Part shown: piece by piece, positions 59,005-64,000 of the stretch
Position numbering within the stretch: the first letter of the stretch is position 1
How the letters are laid out: each line of letters starts with the position of its first letter
Assembly: GCA_020091685.1 (NCBI GenBank)
Contig: CM034613.1
Span: 10,634,331 to 10,698,330, forward strand
Direction: 5' to 3'
Source of the DNA: Lutjanus erythropterus
Taxonomy: Eukaryota; Chordata; Actinopteri; Lutjaniformes; Lutjanidae
Length of the DNA: 64,000 bases
The notes under the pieces: model-generated
Database searches by the model: none
Seen by the model: the letters and a program-made list of their open reading frames with translations, nothing else
Told to the model about the DNA's origin: nothing
Translations under genes and position numbers: made by a program

Positions 59005-59034
59005 AATGAAGGGAAACAGGAAAAAAAATCACAA

Positions 59035-59543
59035 TGGGAAGTCAAAAATAGAGATAGAAAGTTGAAATTAGGAGATAAAAAGTCATAATTATGAGATTAG
59101 TCATAAAAAAAGAAATTAGGAGATAAAAAGTTACAATTATGAGATGAAAGTAAAAAAAAATATTAGAAAAAAAATCAAAAATCAAATATTAGATTAAAAG
59201 TTGAACTGAGATAAAACGTCAATTAATTAATCATTTAATTATCTCAAAATTTAGACTTTTTATCCACCTTTACTCATGATTATAATAATAATTTTGCCTT
59301 TTAACCCACTATTCTGACTTTATATGTCAATTTCAATTTTCTATTTCTCATAATTGTGACATTTTATATCACAATTTATATTTTTTCATAATTTCTACTT
59401 TCTTTCTCAAGACTGACTTTTTATCTCAAAAGTTTGACATTTTCTCTGAATTTCAGCTTTTTCCTCATAAATTTGACATTTTGTCTCATAGCTAATTTTG
59501 ACTTACCTTTCTTGAAAAGAGCAATATATACTACTTTTTATTA

Positions 59544-59607
<64 letters not shown>

Positions 59608-59790
59608 TACGCCCTGTGAAATGTGTGTCCTTTCATTTCCAAATTCTGACTTTTTATCTCATAATTCGGACTGTCTTTTAAGTACTTTTTAACATATTCT
59701 ACACTTCTTATAATTAAGCCTTTTAATTTGGACTTTTTCTGTCATATTTCTGACTTTTTACCTCATACAATTTTTATCATAATCATGACG
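59035..59790. repeat. GAGATAAAAAGTCATAATTAT minisatellite that reverses orientation
   Basis: 59,035-59,215 reads AGGAGATAAAAAGTCATAATTATGAGAT-like units. From about 59,235 the units are the complement (TGACTTTTTATCTCA, TCATAATT). The array is interrupted at 59,514-59,645 by a third partial copy of the duplicated block, including a TG array. Confidence 0.75.
59514..59645 (+). repeat. Third, partial copy of the local duplication with (TG)29
   Basis: GAAAAGAGCAATATATACTAC..TTATTATTTG, (TG)29 at 59,546-59,603, then GTGTGTCCTTTCATTTCCAAA follows the left part of copies at 58,817 and 59,824. It lacks the X-box part. Confidence 0.6.
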
Positions 59791-59815
59791 TACTGTTATT
59801 GGCAGCAGTGGATAA

Positions 59816-59853
59816 AACTCAAGATGAAAAGAGTGATAAATTCTACTTTATAT

Positions 59854-59922
<69 letters not shown>

Positions 59923-60095
59923 CCGGTGATTGTGTGAGTGTTTGTGTGTCCTTACATTTCTAAGCTGAAGGTTGATTCCAAAGTCGAGCTGTTACCATGG
60001 CAACCCTGCATGCCTTTGCATCATCGAGTTTGAATGTCAGGAAACAAAAAAGAGAAAATATATGTAATTGAACACGCGTTGGCTGCTATTTGCAT
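59816..60095 (+). repeat. X-box-bearing local duplication, copy 2, with (GT)31
   Basis: Same order as copy 1 but with a (GT)31 array (59,857-59,918) expanded inside it. Contains GTTACCATGGCAAC at 59,991-60,004 and the octamer ATTTGCAT at 60,088-60,095. Confidence 0.85.
59991..60004. promoter_or_regulatory. RFX X-box motif, copy 2
   Basis: GTTACC-AT-GGCAAC matches the canonical X-box consensus and sits at the position equivalent to the copy 1 site. Confidence 0.55.
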
Positions 60096-61713
60096 ACGAT
60101 ACTCTTGATTTGTTTGTTTTGGCCACCTCTGAGTGCCAGACAGGTGGGGTCTGCACCATCAGGACAATACAGGCAGCGTCTCAAACATAAAATTGCACAG
60201 TAAATACACTCAGATGTGTTTCTATGCTGAGTAAATAGATTTGGATGTCTTGTGTCTGAAACCCCACCTGTGTGGCGTTCCAAGGTGTTTAAGACAAATG
60301 CTAAAAATAATTTCTGGACTTAAAAGCCCCACAGAAACATGTTTTTTTTAAGTGCAGACATGTCCACAGAGGGAACCCAGTGTGTGTGTGTGTTTCTATA
60401 TATAAACTAGCACGCACACAGCTGTGAGGCTTTGAGGAGTTAAAACAGTGCCAAATGTGACGGAAACAAATGACTGCACCACTCTCTCCTCCTCTCTTCC
60501 TATTTTTCATTCCCCTTCTGTCTTTTTTCATGTATCTCTCATATTTTTCTTCCTTCCCAAACCCTCATTTAATTTCTGCCTTGCCGTTCCACTCCCCTTG
60601 CACCCCATCACCTTGCCTCTTCTCGGTTTTCCCACCACCTCCACCTCTTTCTCTGTCTGCCATCTGCTGGAGAAAGACAATAACTGCAGCCTTTTCAAAA
60701 ATCACAGGCGGTGACATTGGGGGAGCCTCATTTGGCATTCCGACGATGTCCGTCCAGGGACGGCGTGGCCTCGTGATTACAGAAACAAGGCTGTATTTGA
60801 AAGGTCAGGGCGTTCAGTGTCTGCAACGGCCAGTGTGCGTCTGTTTTAATTAGTTCTGGCAAAGACACACCTGAAAGTGCCAGTGTCTCTATGTCATTTC
60901 CAGTAACTCATGAATAAACAGCTGCCGTCCATCGTTGATGAAAAACTCCTGTTTCATTCAGCAGATCAGGTCTTTGAATTCAATATCTCCTAAAGTTTGT
61001 TCCATTCTTAAACATTAAATATAATTAAATGCAGGGATTCAAATGAGATGTATGTGTTGTGTGTTGAAAGCAGTTGTGTTAATGGTTTTGCAGCAGTTAC
61101 AAAAATATGACCCAGTGATTGTGATACTCAGAATAATTACAGTAAATGAGCAGTTTGTTTGTGCTCTTGTGCATGAAAGTTCCAGTCATAAAAGAGGATG
61201 TTGGTGTCTCTGTCAGTTCCAATAACTCATGAATAAACAACCCAATATAGCTTGATATAATCCTAAACGTCATTTGAGAGAAAACCAGTCTCGCGTTTTC
61301 TTGATACTAGAATTTTAAACTTAGATGCAATGCGTGTTTAAAAAACTTTCGATTCTTTCTTTTTTTGTAGATTAATAATCTTTACACAGGAAGAGTACGG
61401 AAAAAGTAACTGAACTCTGGGTTTGCTACAAACAAAATTTCAGGCAGGCAAAAAATGTCTTGTATGAGTACTAAGATTATTTTTTCTAGTTTTGGTGCTT
61501 TTGATATTAAACACGTGGCATTGAAAAGTATTGATACTTCTGATACTTTTGACGGCCTTATTCTGTCTAAAAATCATTATATGACAGACTTGTAACTTAC
61601 ACTAAGATCCAAATCTATTTATGGTATATTTCTCACTTTTTTCTTCATTTTTTGAAAGTAGGCATGTTAAACATGCTGTAAAAAACTATGACTAATGAGT
61701 TTTAAAAGAGAAT
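60096..61713. other. Intron stretch, no gene
   Basis: Pyrimidine tract at about 60,480-60,665; balanced unique sequence at 60,690-60,850; AT-rich to 61,713. GTCATTTCCAGTAACTCATGAATAAACA (60,892-60,919) recurs at 61,212-61,239 as GTCAGTTCCAATAACTCATGAATAAACA, a small local duplication. No exon. Confidence 0.45.
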
Positions 61714-62450
61714 ACAATCATTTGCAAACACTTTTATAACCTGTATTCAGTTGAATACAGTACAAAGACAAGATATTCAATGTTCATATTGACAAACTTT
61801 ATTGTTTTTTGTAAATTTACACTCACTCTGAATTTAATTCCTGCAACATGTTTCAAAGGAGCAGACAGGAGCAACAAAAGACTGGAAAAGTTGTGGAATG
61901 ATCAAAAAATACATGTTTAGACCATTTAACAGGTCAACAGTTTAACTGGTAACAGCTGATAGTATCATGATTTGCATTTCCATGATATTTGACAAGCATG
62001 GATGGGGTGAAGTCACCACTTTGTGGGCAAATAGTCCAGCAGTTTAAGAACAATGTTTCAAAATAAAACTGCAAAGAATTGAAAGATTTCAGCATCTACA
62101 ACCCATAATATCATTAAAAGATTCAGAGAACTCTCAGCAAGGCTGAAAACTAACATTGAATCATTGTGACTTTTGACCCCTCAGGCAACACTGCATTAAA
62201 AACCCACATAATTGTATAACGTATACTGCATGGACTTGGGAACACTTTGGAAAACTGTTGTCATTAAACACAGTTTACTGTTGAGACTCTACCATGAAAA
62301 GAGCAAGACGTATATCAACAAGATCTAGAAACACTTCAGACGTCTCATAAACAGAATGCAAGGATTTGCAAGAAACTCAGTCCATCTCAGATGAGCTCAA
62401 TTTACATTTTACAGAAACTCTCAGATCTTTTGAAATTGGGGTTGTAAAAG
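61714..62450 (+). mobile_element. Tc1-like element, internally deleted copy
   Basis: Spans from ATTTGCAAACACTTTTATAACC to GAAATTGGGGTTGTA. The retained middle carries the N-terminal transposase region in decayed form (ATGGATGGGGTGAAGTCACCAC, AGTTTAAGAACAATGTTTC, ATATCATTAAAAGATTCAGAGAA). The catalytic QDNA region seen at 33.4 kb is absent, so the two copies are complementary remnants. Confidence 0.7.
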
Positions 62451-63584
62451 TAGGATGCAATATTTTCAACTGTAAGTGGGCTGCCTGTGAATGTAGAAGA
62501 GGAGTGTATCTTGCTCAGGGCCAAATCTCAAATGTCATCTGAAAAATTAAAATGTCTGGGATGTTTCCTCGTGCCCTTCTGCTCTGTCTTGCCCAGGATT
62601 TCTGCAGTGTTTCTTAAAATAAAATAGATTCTTTTCCATCAGTAGTTCACTCAGAATTCACTTTAAAGCTCCCTTTGCAACAGAAAAACAATTAGGAATC
62701 CCAGTGGCGCGTAATTATGGTCTGAAAAACAGCTTCAGTCATGTTAGCATGGCCCTGTCTGGTGCAAACAGACGAACAAACTGTAGACTAATAACTTCAT
62801 AATGAGAGCAAGGAGGTAGATTCACTAATGAAGCAGCATGAAGACCCAGAGTGGCCTGTATGTTTCCTATCAGGGGAAACCCCGCAGCACAGACAGAGGA
62901 GACAGAGTTAACATGCCTATAATCAGTCATTTCACATCAATAACTCTGCTACATGACTCATTAAAGTCACTAATGAAGCTCTTTGACCTGATTCTAGAAT
63001 TGATTTAACCACTAGTGATTTGGATGAGAGAATAGAAAGATGGGGGTGGGAGGGAAAAAAAAAAGTTTTGGAAAGGAAGAGCAGAAAAAAAAACAGACTT
63101 AAGGGAATTGAGGGGGAGAGACAGCAGGATGGAGAGACGTAGAGACAGACAGAGAGACGGAGAGTTGGTGTCAGTGAGTGAGTCCGCAGGGAACAGCATG
63201 TTTCTGCTCATTAAAGACAGAATGATATGCCGACTGGCAGAAAACATACACACACACAAACACACACACCCGCTCTAATTTGCCTTGGCAGATGAGACAC
63301 TGATCTGACACTGAAGGCAGTCCGACGACGGTGCGTAGGCAGCAGACGCACGCACGCACACACACACACGCACACACACACACTCAGGACAGCTCTTGCA
63401 GGCTGGCAGGACACACGTTTGTGTGATCAGAGTGACGTTTCCAGCTCTTTTAAGCAGAGTGGGGTACCGTTAACCTCCACGTCAATCTGACATGATGTGA
63501 CTGACTCTGTGTGTGTGTGTATTTTTGTATGTGTGTGTGTGTTTTTAAAGCCCCATCCTAACCAAAAACTGACATTTTTAGGTG
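62451..63584. other. Intron stretch with CNE-like block, purine and CA runs
   Basis: 62,480-62,960 is non-repetitive, balanced and rich in homeodomain-type words (CGTAATTATGG, ACTAATGAAGC). 63,010-63,180 is purine-rich; CA runs lie at about 63,245-63,270 and 63,350-63,385. No gene. Confidence 0.4.
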
Positions 63585-63815
63585 AACGTTTTTTTTTTTA
63601 GGGCTGCCCCCAGAATGTTGAGTCTGAGACGCTTCAGGCAACTCAAAGATTCAAGTTTGTCAAGACGAAAAATTAATTATCTCAACTAAAGATTATAGGT
63701 CAGCAAAACTTTTTAAAGTTTATTTGAGTTGGGCTCAAAACTTAAAAATTTATGAAACTGAAATTGAAATTTGGAATTTGTTCAACTATTATTTTTTACA
63801 GTGTAGTATTAAATA
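63585..63815. mobile_element. CACTGTAAAAA-family MITE, part
   Basis: AATTATCTCAACTAAAGATTATAGGTC matches 2,010-2,040; the right end TTTTTTACAGTGTAG is the family terminus. AT-rich to the window end. Confidence 0.55.
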
Positions 63816-64000
63816 TTTAGGACGTGTAATAAGTGATAGTAGGCAACAATTTTATTTCATTATTCAATAAAATGAAATCTGACATGATTAAATTGATGAA
63901 TCTTCCCTTAAACTTTAAAGGAAGAATCTAATTTGTAACAGTGCAGTTAATCAACATTGTCAGGAAATAAACACCTTGGACAGGGGCTTTAAAGTTATTT

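Larger units (their letters stand above)
11761..64000 (+). other. dgkh: 5' part of a type II diacylglycerol kinase gene (dgkh or dgkd), running off the window
   Basis: Gene model inferred from three exons in order on the + strand: non-coding exon 1 (5' end uncertain, 3' end 11,992), exon 2 (14,006-14,354, start codon at 14,262) and exon 3 (18,308-18,412). Introns 1 and 2 are about 2.0 and 4.0 kb; intron 3 is open at the window end and exceeds 45.5 kb. Type II DGKs phosphorylate diacylglycerol to phosphatidic acid at membranes and have, in order, a PH domain, two C1 domains, a split catalytic domain and (delta, eta) a SAM domain; none of these is encoded here. I looked for the next exon, expected to begin the PH domain with a KEGxLLKQ-like motif, and did not see it. 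The acidic run GEESSDSDGEQE resembles my recollection of DGKH more than DGKD, hence the symbol; dgkd remains possible. The fish-specific genome duplication could also make this one of two paralogues. Confidence 0.72.

Overview
This window is vertebrate, almost certainly teleost (probably percomorph), nuclear DNA. It has GT-AG introns, a CpG-rich promoter, many long (TG)n/(CA)n arrays, and dispersed repeats whose sequence I recognise as typical of ray-finned fish: a degraded Tc1-like element, a tRNA-derived SINE, several hAT-like and TTAA-type non-autonomous elements, and a repeat carrying the motif AAGGTCACTGTGACCTCA. There is nothing bacterial here, and no CRISPR array, rRNA or true tRNA. Nearly all long open frames are chance or microsatellite frames.

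One gene is supported: the 5' end of a type II diacylglycerol kinase on the + strand, most likely dgkh (eta), with dgkd (delta) the alternative. A CpG-rich promoter (about 11.52-11.76 kb) leads into a non-coding exon 1 ending at a good donor at 11,992/11,993. Exon 2 (14,006-14,354) carries the rest of the 5' UTR and a strong-context ATG at 14,262. Exon 3 (18,308-18,412) encodes the conserved KLIRKVSTSGQIRAK segment that precedes the PH domain. I found no later exon, so 18,413 to the window end (more than 45.5 kb) reads as one very long intron and everything before 11.5 kb as intergenic.

Layout. 0-11.5 kb is upstream DNA with three pieces of a GGTTCTA/TAGAACC repeat family, a Tc1-like fragment and MITEs. 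11.5-18.4 kb is the promoter and first three exons; intron 2 is bracketed by two direct copies of one TTAA-type element. 18.4-64 kb is the long intron. It holds about a dozen long TG/CA arrays, hormone-receptor-motif repeats at 39.7, 42.7 and 51.5 kb, a 169-bp fold-back MITE at 30.4 kb, a diverged tandem array at 30.6-31.4 kb, a SINE with target-site duplication at 45.4 kb, and at 58.8-60.1 kb a local duplication whose two main copies each carry a near-perfect RFX X-box.

The most interesting signals are non-coding: the duplicated X-box block, the repeat-borne hormone-response elements, the separate N-terminal coding exon with an arginine-rich uORF upstream, and the paired elements with splice-acceptor-like sequence around intron 2. 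I see no previously undescribed multi-gene system. Family names given to repeats and the dgkh/dgkd choice rest on recall, not on a database search.
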